Source: G963677445 sp963677445 (lineage in GTDB: Bacteria; Bacteroidota; Ignavibacteria; Ignavibacteriales; Melioribacteraceae). From it: DNA of 64,000 bases. A program made the position numbers and the translations under genes. The stretch covers positions 1 through 64,000 of the forward strand of contig CAXXGF010000034.1 in the NCBI GenBank assembly GCA_963677445.2, read 5' to 3'. Shown one piece after another: positions 45,080 through 52,935 of this stretch; the stretch's first letter is position 1, and every line of letters starts with the position of its first letter. The notes beneath the pieces were generated by a model. That model was not told where the DNA came from and made no database searches. It worked only from the letters and a program-made list of their open reading frames with translations.

Positions 45080-45544
45080 ATGACACAGGTCTTTGAACAA
45101 ATCTTTGAACAACTCGATAAACAAATTTCTTCATTCATGCGCAGATGGGGCATTTTATCAATGCGCATATCACTCGGAATAATATTCATATGGTTCGGTA
45201 TACTTAAACCGATTGGGATTTCCGCCGCGGCTCCCCTTGTGCTTAAAACCGTAAACTGGATGCCGATCTTTTCACCGGAAGGATGGCTGGCGATAATCGG
45301 TTGGTGGGAAGTGGCGATAGGAGCATTCTTCCTTTTTCGGAAAACAACACGAATCGCGATAGCCCTGCTTTTTCTCCAGATGGTCGGCACATTTATGCCT
45401 CTGGTTATCCTCCCCGGAATAACCTTTCAGGATGGATACCTCCCCTTCGCCCCAACTATGGAAGGGCAGTATATCATAAAAAACCTGATGATAATTTCCG
45501 CCGCGCTTGTTATCGGGGGAACAGTGAACAGAAAACAGATATAA
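45080..45544 (+). CDS. DoxX/DUF417-like small membrane protein
   Basis: 154 residues, four predicted membrane helices at about 26-45, 66-86, 92-112 and 130-148. RISLGIIFIWFGILKPIGIS and APLVLK and IGWWEVAIGAFFLF follow DUF417 (YkgB)/DoxX-like proteins. These are inner-membrane proteins of uncertain function, often tied to oxidative or chlorine stress. AAAGGAG lies 14 bases before the ATG. Confidence 0.75.
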   Translation: MTQVFEQIFEQLDKQISSFMRRWGILSMRISLGIIFIWFGILKPIGISAAAPLVLKTVNWMPIFSPEGWLAIIGWWEVAIGAFFLFRKTTRIAIALLFLQMVGTFMPLVILPGITFQDGYLPFAPTMEGQYIIKNLMIISAALVIGGTVNRKQI

Positions 45545-45550
45545 CATTTA

Positions 45551-45592
45551 GAGTACACCCCTTTTATTCAATTCATTTTCAGGAGTGTACTC
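45551..45592. terminator. Inverted repeat after the DoxX-like gene
   Basis: GAGTACAC (45551-45558) pairs with GTGTACTC (45585-45592) over a 26-base AT-rich loop, seven bases after the stop. A weak terminator or regulatory palindrome. Confidence 0.4.
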
Positions 45593-45834
45593 CACTTTGA
45601 ACTCCTTTATCAGGGACAAAAATGTTCTCCCCCAAAAGTTCATCCATTCACTGTTTCATTTGTCACGCGGGAACACAATGAAAAATATCCACACTTTTCC
45701 CTCTTTATTTACACCCCTCCTCAATCGGATCAACAGCCTTCACATATAAATCCCGCTGATAGTAAGAATCACAATTTTTCCTTATCTTGCGTTTGATCGG
45801 TGAAACTGAATTTAATCTCTAACAGGGGTGTTTG

Positions 45835-46408
45835 ATGAGCGCTAGCAGTGAATTTTCTTACCAGTTGCGAGAAATGGTCGAAAACGAACTTAATGAGGAG
45901 GAACAAAATTTTATGGGGAGGCCAGCCGGCTCCCAAAAGACTCGCGGCGAAAAAGCTGCCCTTATTTTTCTTCGCTATACCCTGGACCGCATTTTCACTT
46001 TTCTGGATGTATGCCGCGTCCGGTTTCAGTGTGCCTTTCTCAGGGGGCGGATTTTCATTATTTTCACTTTTCGGCATTCCATTCCTGCTCATCGGAATAG
46101 CTATGTTATCCTCTCCTCTATGGGCAATGAGAAACGGGAAAAGAACAGTTTATATACTGACTAACAGGAGAGCTGTTATATTCGCGGGAGAATTTAACAC
46201 AGCTATCAGCTCTTATGGTCCCGAACAGCTCTACTCCACTACCCGCAAGTAAAATCCTGATGGAACAGGTGACATACTCTTTAACACCGAAATAAACTCA
46301 CTTGTGAAGAATAAAAATATCAACACACTTGATCCCGGTTATTACGGCATAAAATATGTAAAAGAGGTTGAAAACCTGGTTAAAAAACTTATCGGGGAAG
46401 GCAGGTAA
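45835..46408 (+). pseudogene. Broken bacterial-PH-domain-like protein gene
   Basis: ATG 45835 follows AGGGG. The frame changes once near 45904 (an extra base between GAA and AAA restores NEEEKILWGGQP) and meets an in-frame TAA at 46250-46252, after which the same frame continues NPDGTGDILFNTEINS...KKLIGEGR to 46408. The reconstructed protein has a two-helix membrane hairpin (about 40-90, LFFFAIPWTAFSLFWMYAA, FGIPFLLIGIAML), then NGKRTVYILTNRRAVIFAG and GPEQL, typical of PH-like membrane proteins (YdbT/bPH type). Two independent lesions mark it as a pseudogene. Confidence 0.75.
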
Positions 46409-46414
46409 AATTTA

Positions 46415-46567
46415 ATGGTTGATGAAATAATATTCGAAACAGGTGGCAAAAGCAAAACATCAAAACAATTAAAAAATGTTTCCGGACCATCATTTATTGT
46501 AAAAGATGGAATTCTCCATGGAGGTGAAAAAACTATCCCCCTTTATCGTTTCGGATTTTTGTATTAA
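46415..46567 (+). pseudogene. 3' remnant of an AAA_14-type ATPase gene
   Basis: 50 codons, VDEIIFETGGKSKTSKQLKN ... ending PLYRFGFLY. The EIGGKxKTxKQ and final PLxxFGFLY are the characteristic end of AAA_14/DUF4143-type ATP-binding proteins. The P-loop part is absent. It begins seven bases after the broken PH-like gene, so a deletion has fused the two fragments. Confidence 0.6.
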
Positions 46568-46684
46568 CCCTAACCAAATAAAATAAATTATTAGTCCCAA
46601 TGATCATATAATTATGCACTTTTATCTTGTACGCAAAAAAAATACACCATATTTTAACGGTTCATAAAAAAAGAGAGTACAAAA

Positions 46685-47833
46685 ATGAAAAGTATATTTT
46701 TATTGTTATTATTTACTTCCTTCACCCTTTACAGCCAGGTAATTCCTCCCGATTCTCTCATTGAAGAAGTAGTTTATACAATCCAGAACAGTATAGACGC
46801 TCAAAATCCTGATCCAATTAATGAATTGTTCGACTACGACCTTTTTAAGGAAAGAATATTTGCCGGTCTTGACGTTGATGAGAGCAAACAGGAAGAGTTT
46901 ATGACCGGGATGAAGAAGGGATTCGACTGGGGACAGGAGCTCGTTAACGCCATTAAACTGGAAGGCCATTACACCGCTAAAAGTTACACCAGCGGGAGTG
47001 ATACTATTAGCGCGTTCTACCGTATGGTCAGCGGCGGCGGCATTAATTATCATGAATATGAAATTTATTACGACGGTGAATTTCATATTTTCGATGTATA
47101 TGTATTTCTTACAGGTCAGTATATCAGTGAGGCGATGAGGCAGGTTGTTGAACCTCTCATGCTTCAGGATGACTCTTTCATGGGGCGGCTGAGCGATCTC
47201 GGCTCAAAACTTTTTGGTGATAAGAAAAAGTACATGAATGATCTCAAGCAGTTCCCACTGATTAAAAAAGCGCTTGCCGAAAAAGATTATCAAAAAGTGC
47301 ATGATCTCTATAAAGACCTCGGGGAAAAAGCGAGGGCAATGAAATCGATGCAGCTTCAGCATCTTCTTGCGCTCCAGCATATCGACACTGCCCTGATGAC
47401 AGAATATATTGATATTTACAAAAAGGATTTCCCCGATGATGTCAGCATTGATCTGATTATGATCGATTATTATTTTACCCTCGGGGAATATGACAAAGCG
47501 CTCGAATCGGTTGAAAATCTTGAATACTGGGCGGAAGATGACGGCTATCTGCAGTATCTCAAATCTAATATCTATTCTGTTAAAGGTGACGCTGAAAACT
47601 TCGCGAAGTTTGGCAATCTGAGTATTGAATGGGAACCCTGGCTTTCTGAGCCCTATTTTACAATGATTGAGTACCAGCTAAAACAAAAAAACTTCACCGA
47701 AGTTATTAATTTAATGAAAAAACTCAGATATCATTGCTCACTGGAATATAGTGAGGAATCGATGAGCGGATTTGAATTGTTCAGCGACTTTTTAAAGTCG
47801 AAAGAATATAAGGACTGGAATTTTCAGTACTAA
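46685..47833 (+). CDS. Secreted TPR-like protein, unknown function
   Basis: 382 residues. Signal peptide at 1-18 (FLLLLFTSFTLYSQ). The N-terminal half (20-165) is beta-rich with an FxxGxxxG helix pair and a YHEYEIYYDGEFHIFDVYVF strand hairpin, resembling DUF3887/SnoaL-like folds. The C-terminal half (190-382) has TPR-like helical repeats (LGEYDKALESVENLEYWAED, LKSNIYSVKGDAENFAKFG). No lipobox Cys. AGAGAG before the ATG. Confidence 0.65.
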   Translation: MKSIFLLLLFTSFTLYSQVIPPDSLIEEVVYTIQNSIDAQNPDPINELFDYDLFKERIFAGLDVDESKQEEFMTGMKKGFDWGQELVNAIKLEGHYTAKSYTSGSDTISAFYRMVSGGGINYHEYEIYYDGEFHIFDVYVFLTGQYISEAMRQVVEPLMLQDDSFMGRLSDLGSKLFGDKKKYMNDLKQFPLIKKALAEKDYQKVHDLYKDLGEKARAMKSMQLQHLLALQHIDTALMTEYIDIYKKDFPDDVSIDLIMIDYYFTLGEYDKALESVENLEYWAEDDGYLQYLKSNIYSVKGDAENFAKFGNLSIEWEPWLSEPYFTMIEYQLKQKNFTEVINLMKKLRYHCSLEYSEESMSGFELFSDFLKSKEYKDWNFQY

Positions 47834-47908
47834 AACCACATAGTTTTCTAAGGAATAGTAAATTCATACCCTTTAAGATATTTATAAGATTGGGCTATAT
47901 AAAAAGAT

Positions 47909-47932
47909 AGCCGGCTTTAGAGCAAGCCGGCT
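47909..47932. terminator. Hairpin after the TPR-like gene
   Basis: AGCCGGCTT (47909-47917) pairs with AAGCCGGCT (47924-47932), 76 bases after the stop; no T run. Confidence 0.45.
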
Positions 47933-48101
47933 AAGGAGGAAGCAACATTTATTTCAATAACGGGGAGCTAAAACCTGTTTTTTAACTGTCCCGCCTAATT
48001 ATAATATTCTTTTATGAGAAAATCAAACCATAAAATTTTAGCGGGCAATATTTTCGCCGAATGTAGTAATTTACCCGACGAATCGCTAGTATTGTAACAT
48101 C

Positions 48102-48122
48102 GGGAGATTTCGTGAAATTCCG
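48102..48122 (+). promoter_or_regulatory. Candidate operator palindrome before the antitoxin gene
   Basis: GGGAGATTTCGTGAAATTCC is a near-perfect inverted repeat centred on GT, immediately before the ribosome site GGAGAG (48122-48127). Ribbon-helix-helix antitoxins bind such sites to autoregulate. Confidence 0.35.
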
Positions 48123-48133
48123 GAGAGAAAATT

Positions 48134-48394
48134 ATGGCTAAATCAAATGTTCTGACAATTCGTGTGCCTTGCGATCTGAAAGAGAGAATTGTTTCTGTCG
48201 CACGGGAACAAAGAGTATCGATTAATCAGTTGGCGATGTATATCTTTTCAAAAGAAATCGGCAATCTGGAGATAAAAGAAAAAATCGCCCGTTATCAAAA
48301 AGGTTACTCAAAAGAAAAAATTATCGATGATTTTGATGTGGTTATGACCGAAGTCAAAAAACGGGAGGCGCCTGACCGGGATGAGCTTGATTGA
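48134..48394 (+). CDS. Ribbon-helix-helix antitoxin-like protein, orphan
   Basis: 86 residues. The N-terminus NVLTIRVPCDLKERIVSVAREQ and RVSINQLAMYIFSKEIG forms a strand and two helices as in RHH/HicB-type DNA-binding antitoxins. The C-terminal 35 residues are charged and would wrap a toxin. No toxin gene follows: 36 bases downstream lies the end of a convergent gene. It therefore looks like an orphan antitoxin. Good ribosome site GGAGAG. Confidence 0.7.
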   Translation: MAKSNVLTIRVPCDLKERIVSVAREQRVSINQLAMYIFSKEIGNLEIKEKIARYQKGYSKEKIIDDFDVVMTEVKKREAPDRDELD

Positions 48395-48429
48395 GTTATA
48401 ATTTCCACCTGTTATTTGTTATTCAGGAA

Positions 48430-48714
48430 CTAACCATAAACACTATATTCGATACGGCCCAAAACATCTCTTACTTTAGATATCCCCCCGGGAATTTTTA
48501 TCAATTCCAAAGGCGCCATGCCACCTAAGGCCAAATTGGGAATATTCAGCCACTTCAGGAGATTTCCTGCATTTCCCGGCACATCTGAACCGTAAAGGAA
48601 AATTTCTTCAGCCCCAGGCGCCGCTTCAAGAATATTCTTTAATGATACTTTTATTTCTTCCGGCTGCGCTTCGATGAATTCGATTACTGACATGTGTTTT
48701 TTTACCTCACTCAT
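48430..48714 (-). CDS. MbcA/ParS/Xre-type antitoxin, orphan
   Basis: 94 residues from the ATG at 48714, five bases after AGGTGA. The C-terminus WLNIPNLALGGMAPLELI... and VRDVLGRIEYSVYG is the toxin-binding domain of Xre/ParS antitoxins that neutralise RES-domain NAD-degrading toxins. The N-terminal DNA-binding part is reduced or divergent. No RES toxin is present downstream. Convergent with the RHH gene. Confidence 0.7.
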   Translation of the reverse strand: MSEVKKHMSVIEFIEAQPEEIKVSLKNILEAAPGAEEIFLYGSDVPGNAGNLLKWLNIPNLALGGMAPLELIKIPGGISKVRDVLGRIEYSVYG

Positions 48715-48800
48715 AATGTTCACCTATTTGCCAGGCTGTTGAGATTTTTAAAAATCACCCCGGGAAATTCTGACATTTATTTTATGCGAATATAATTTGT

Positions 48801-49502
48801 TTATAAAATTTCTTCAAATCCACATTCATCAATTTTCCTGAGTATATAAAAACGAATAAAGAAATATTTAGATGAAGGGGACCCGTTGAGAAATAAATCT
48901 TCTGAATATCCCCTGGATTTTTCAATAATCAGATCATCAAACTCAGGATAATTATTATTCAGGATTATGGTTGAATCCCTGTCACCCTCAAAAATTCTTT
49001 GGACCAGGATCTCAGATTTTACTGACATCCCCGGTTTAAATGGCAAATAGTTAGTAAATATTATTGTATCCGATTCAGTTGGTTTAGAGGGTCCCCCTTT
49101 GTAACCGATCATTATTGTTGATTTATATACCAGATTTAATATACTATCTGATACCATTTCCGCAAAATTATTACTCAGTTCCAACATTGTTCTGCTAATA
49201 TAATTTACCCGCAGTCTGCAGTTATTTTTATCGCTCAGAAAGGTAAGGCTTTTAATATTTTTTATGGTGCATGAATCGAATAAACTAAAATATGCTTTCG
49301 TAATACTATCAGCAGGACTAACATTTATATTAACTGCTTCCCGGCCTTGTACATCAAAAGCAGCTATTACCGACGCATTCAATCTGGCTCTAACGGCAAT
49401 TTCGGGGATTACAAATTCGTATGCTGATACACATATTCTTTGCCCAAAGCTATTAGTAGAAGCTGACAAAATAAATGCTAATAAGCAAAAATAAAATTTC
49501 AT
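48801..49502 (-). CDS. Secreted hypothetical protein
   Basis: 233 residues with signal peptide at 1-20 (LLAFILSASTNSFGQ). A beta-rich middle with AAFDVQGREAVNINVSPADS and a second half with SEILVQRIFEGDRDSTIIL. Ends ILRKIDECGFEEIL. No motif recognised. It is the downstream gene of a pair with the barrel protein at 49531 (28-base gap), likely co-transcribed. Confidence 0.55.
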   Translation of the reverse strand: MKFYFCLLAFILSASTNSFGQRICVSAYEFVIPEIAVRARLNASVIAAFDVQGREAVNINVSPADSITKAYFSLFDSCTIKNIKSLTFLSDKNNCRLRVNYISRTMLELSNNFAEMVSDSILNLVYKSTIMIGYKGGPSKPTESDTIIFTNYLPFKPGMSVKSEILVQRIFEGDRDSTIILNNNYPEFDDLIIEKSRGYSEDLFLNGSPSSKYFFIRFYILRKIDECGFEEIL

Positions 49503-49530
49503 ATTTATCCTGTACTAAACTAATAACTGA

Positions 49531-50229
49531 TTAAAAATAAACCGCGACACCAATCCTGATTGAGCGGAGTTCATATCCCCAGTCAGTATAATTGTTCCGG
49601 CTTGTCTTACCCCCGCCGCTGGAACTGCTGTTCCCGGTTTCTTCCCACCCCTTGTATATTTGAGCCTGGTATTCAGAAAAAATCGCTATGTTTTTATATA
49701 ACGCCGCTTCAATACCCAAAGATAATGTTATACCGGTTTTCCACGCAGTATTTGTATATCTGCTATAACTGGAGCCATTAAAATAACTATCAGGTGTATA
49801 GTGATATCTATTGTAGTCAATACAGCGAAAATCATAATTAACGAAAACGCCACAACCGAAAAATAAATAAACAGGGTTATGCAGTTTTATCAGATAAAGA
49901 TATTCGATCGTTAATTCAAAATAATCATCAGACCGAATATCCTTATTTTTATCATAACTTCTTAGTGTATCTGCATCCTCATCCCAATACTCTGATTTTT
50001 CCGAATCTTTATTATTATAAGAGCCCGAAAAATCAGCGGTAATCCTTAAAGCCGACTCCCTGGAAAAATGATATTTATATGCCACAACAATATCATTTAA
50101 GATATAAAACTGGATAGCGTGATTATATTCCGCCTTTGAAGAATCTGATTCTGCGACAGACTGTGAAAAACAGATATATGGAAGAAAAAATATTTGTACT
50201 ACAAATAATATTCTGAATACATCTTTCAT
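49531..50229 (-). CDS. Outer-membrane beta-barrel-like protein
   Basis: 232 residues from the ATG at 50229; GAGGGTAATA before it is the ribosome site, and an ATG four codons upstream lies inside it. Signal peptide at 1-22 (FFLPYICFSQ). Amphipathic strands with Tyr/Phe (YNHAIQFYILNDIVVAYKY, VYLFFGCGVFVNYDFRCIDY) and a last strand ending VGVAVYF suggest an 8-10 strand barrel. A Ser/Gly-rich loop is near the C-terminus. Function unknown. Confidence 0.6.
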   Translation of the reverse strand: MKDVFRILFVVQIFFLPYICFSQSVAESDSSKAEYNHAIQFYILNDIVVAYKYHFSRESALRITADFSGSYNNKDSEKSEYWDEDADTLRSYDKNKDIRSDDYFELTIEYLYLIKLHNPVYLFFGCGVFVNYDFRCIDYNRYHYTPDSYFNGSSYSRYTNTAWKTGITLSLGIEAALYKNIAIFSEYQAQIYKGWEETGNSSSSGGGKTSRNNYTDWGYELRSIRIGVAVYF

Positions 50230-50262
50230 TATTACCCTCAAATTTGTTGTATAACAATTTAT

Positions 50263-50499
50263 TTAAGCAGGCTCTAATATATACGGAATTTCCACAAAAT
50301 TCATCCCGGCAGAAAAATCTTTTGTATTACGTGTAACCAGAATAAGACTGTTCTCCTTCGCGAAAGCAGCCTGAAACGCGTCCGGCAATTTAACCCGGTA
50401 TTTTTTTCTCATTTCGGCGGCAATATCCGCGATTCTTTTATCAATAATAAGAGTGGGAAATGTTTCCGGCAATTCTGTCACCATAGATTTCTCTTTCAT
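50263..50499 (-). pseudogene. N-terminally truncated PIN (VapC-type) toxin
   Basis: 78 residues. The PIN C-terminal half is present (IADIAAEMRKKYRVKLPDAFQAAF ... LVTRNTKDF), including the central and late acidic residues. The N-terminal half with the first catalytic Asp (DTNV) is missing: the frame starts six bases after the antitoxin stop. An internal deletion between antitoxin and toxin explains this. It cannot be an active RNase. Confidence 0.7.
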
Positions 50500-50502
50500 C
50501 TG

Positions 50503-50733
50503 TTATTCCCACTCATCTCTGAGCTCATCAGTATATTGCTGAGCGTCAACTCCCCGCAGTTTCCACATACCGGAAGTTTCCATAATAGGATCTTTTTTTT
50601 GCTTTTCTATATTTTCCTTATATACCCTGATTGCTTCTCTTATCGTTTCCGCTGTAGAACGGTTCGATTTTTTACTGTAACTGTCAAGCCAGGTTTTCAT
50701 TTCCGTTGGAAGTGTAACAATTGTGCGTGTCAT
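50503..50733 (-). CDS. RHH/CopG-type antitoxin of a VapBC-like pair
   Basis: 76 residues from the ATG at 50733, which follows AAGGAGAAGGTTT. RTIVTLPTEMKTWLDSYSK and NRSTAETIREAIRVYKE form a strand-helix-helix RHH domain; the C-terminal 30 residues (GMWKLRGVDAQQYTDELRDEWE) are the toxin-binding arm. The gene is intact while its toxin is truncated. Confidence 0.8.
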   Translation of the reverse strand: MTRTIVTLPTEMKTWLDSYSKKSNRSTAETIREAIRVYKENIEKQKKDPIMETSGMWKLRGVDAQQYTDELRDEWE

Positions 50734-50859
50734 AAACCTTCTCCTTTTTAACAAAAATATCACCTTTACGATATATAATCAACTCATTCTTTTCTGCATT
50801 ATTTTAAGACAACTGTTTTAACAAAAGTACAATACACTAAGAGCGTTAAAAAAATCACC

Positions 50860-50990
50860 GTTTTACGAAAAATTTTTGAGCTCATGGAATATTTATCATT
50901 TGTCTTTTCAATTGTCAATTGTACATTATTAATTGTTAATTGAAATTCTTTGCCATTTTGCGTAGAATTTAACTCCTTACGCACTATTCC
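50860..50990 (+). repeat. AT-rich module with end B, no end A
   Basis: Nearly identical to 15521-15640, including TTTTACGAAAAATTTTTGAG, CTCATGGAATATTTATCA and TTTTGCGTAGAATTTAACTC (50957-50976) then CTTACGCA. End A was not found upstream. Confidence 0.7.
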
Positions 50991-51135
50991 CCCGGATTTC
51001 AGATCGAAAGAAAGAAATAATCCCGCTGCCCGGGAGCGTCTCTTCCGCTGACAATCTTAATAATTATACAGGCTCAGCCGGTATTCCTCCCCCAATGCGA
51101 AAATTTTACGGCTGAAAGTACTGTTTTCTAATCAA

Positions 51136-51768
51136 TTAAAACGCGTAGCCTATTGAGAATTCCCCAAGAAAAGCGTCTATAAAATCATATTCATTGGTAA
51201 AAGTATCAATAGCCGATTCAATTGAGGCATTTGATTTACTCGTTTTCCTGTCATCAAACGAATAACCATAACCAAGAGTGAAGTTGATATCAAAACCACT
51301 ATTCCATACCCATCTTTTACCGGCATTTAACCCGATGGTAAATTCAGAAATGGTAAAATCAAACTTCTCCGCGCCTGAGATTCCGTCACCTGAATATTCT
51401 CTGTAGCGGGCGAAAGCGCCAAGATAATATGATTCTAATTTTTCATTCAGGTGATATCTGTAGTTCAATACAGCTGCCTTGCCATCCGCGTTAATATTCG
51501 CGTCTGAATATGTATCGGGAATAGCTTCATAATCCAGCCGGAAAACAATACCGTGCGTTTTGTTTATCATATATTCATAATTTACTGAATATATGCCAAA
51601 AGCAATAGCAAGCGGACACATATTTATTGCCTGGGTAAATGTTTTTTCGGGCGCATTGTCCTGAGCCCCCACCTTTTCCTGCGCGACAAGAGAGCCGGTG
51701 ATAAAAAGAAACGAAAATATTATGGCAAAATGTATTACTTTTTTCCTGAATGCTGATGCGGTTTTCAT
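51136..51768 (-). CDS. Outer-membrane beta-barrel-like protein, DUF3575-like
   Basis: 210 residues. Signal peptide at 1-30 (FAIIFSFLFITGSLVAQ). Strands such as NYEYMINKTHGIVFRLDYEA, AVLNYRYHL, SYYLGAFARYREYS and a final GEFSIGYAF are typical of DUF3575/OmpW-sized barrels. It is monocistronic and surrounded by repeats. Confidence 0.6.
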   Translation of the reverse strand: MKTASAFRKKVIHFAIIFSFLFITGSLVAQEKVGAQDNAPEKTFTQAINMCPLAIAFGIYSVNYEYMINKTHGIVFRLDYEAIPDTYSDANINADGKAAVLNYRYHLNEKLESYYLGAFARYREYSGDGISGAEKFDFTISEFTIGLNAGKRWVWNSGFDINFTLGYGYSFDDRKTSKSNASIESAIDTFTNEYDFIDAFLGEFSIGYAF

Positions 51769-52297
51769 GATTTTTTCCTTTCCAGGGTATTAACATGACT
51801 GTTAGTTAAATCAGGTTGTAACCTTAAAATTATTTTGTATTAGAAAATTTTCTCCCAAATATGGGTAGGACAAAAGTCTGCCGAGTATAAGACTTGAAGT
51901 CCATTTTTGCCTAACAAGTAAAACAGACAAATAAGTTCACGATAACAAATAATTTGTTTGCAATCCTGGTCACAGCGAATATAAAGGTTTGGCAATATAT
52001 CCCATTTTTTCAATCTTGTAGCAATAATTGAATTAGCTGATCATATTATGAGGGAGGGGGAAATCTGGTTTCAAGTTTTTTTGATTAAATAAAATTACTT
52101 TTTACAGGGCCCATCACATCACATATATTGAGTTGCCACTATTTTACCTAATTTTCATATTGTTTTATGTAAAAATAAATCATAAACGCAATTCTTTTTG
52201 AAAGAATTTTCAATACCAGTTTCATGCGTATTTACGCATGAAAAGTCTATGTTCTTTTTTTCAATAATTTATGTTTCTGATATCAGGATACCTGTAT
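51769..52297. other. Intergenic stretch with a palindrome
   Basis: About 530 bases without a gene. TTTCATGCGTA (52220-52230) and TACGCATGAAA (52233-52243) form a perfect 11-bp palindrome around a 2-base centre, followed by a run of seven T at about 52255-52261. It could be a terminator for a lost gene or a protein-binding site. Confidence 0.5.
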
Positions 52298-52430
52298 CTT
52301 AATTGACCAGGCCGGAATCAGAAGCAGCAAAAAACACCTGGTCGATCAAAAAAAAATTATTGAGCTTTGGAAGTATTGCGCAATTGAAAAAAATTTTTAC
52401 TGTTTTGCACAGAATTTCATTTCTTACGGG
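52298..52430 (+). repeat. Modular A/B-ended dispersed element, degenerate minimal copy 7
   Basis: End A variant (TTGACCAGGCCGGAATCAGA) near 52303 and end B variant (TTTTGCACAGAATTTCATTT then CTTACGGG) near 52402-52429 with a 75-base AT-rich interior. Confidence 0.5.
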
Positions 52431-52555
52431 CTATATTACATAATGGAACGACTAAGCAATCGGGGGGATATAAAAATTTCAACAATTCCTCGAATTAATT
52501 GCCAGATTTTCAACTAACGAATTGTGTGAAAAAACAAAAGGTTATTATATTTTAT

Positions 52556-52933
52556 TTATTCATTTTTTTCTCTCCAAATTCTTAAAAAATCACCTGGGGT
52601 AACAGGTTGAAACAAAAATCCTTTTAATTTCGAATTCCTAAAATCTTTAATATTGGAACTCACCAAATAATCGCTTTCACTCACAAAAGCACATTCCATA
52701 AATATATTGTCTTTTTCATCAATCATATTTGGACGCAATAAATAATACACTTTATGTTTTGTTGCCAATAAAGATATTAAATCCAAAACATTTTCAATCT
52801 CTTCAACAGAAAGATTTAATTCCTTGAGATTGACAGGTCTTGTAAGAACATCAAAGTACTCAAAATAGACTGAGACTGTGATAGCAAATTTGAATACAAT
52901 AGTCAAGTTTGATAATCTTTGAAAGTTTTTCAC
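52556..52933 (-). pseudogene. PIN-family toxin truncated at its 5' end by an IS
   Basis: About 125 codons. SVYFEYFDVLTRPVNL, LLRPNMIDEKDNIFMECAFVS and DYLVSSNIKDF are the middle and late parts of COG1569-type PIN toxins, with the late acidic residues. The N-terminal VVDTNV strand is absent, and the frame runs to the edge of the IS1634-type element at 52936. The missing 5' part is not found on the other side of the IS. Confidence 0.65.
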
Positions 52934-52935
52934 CT

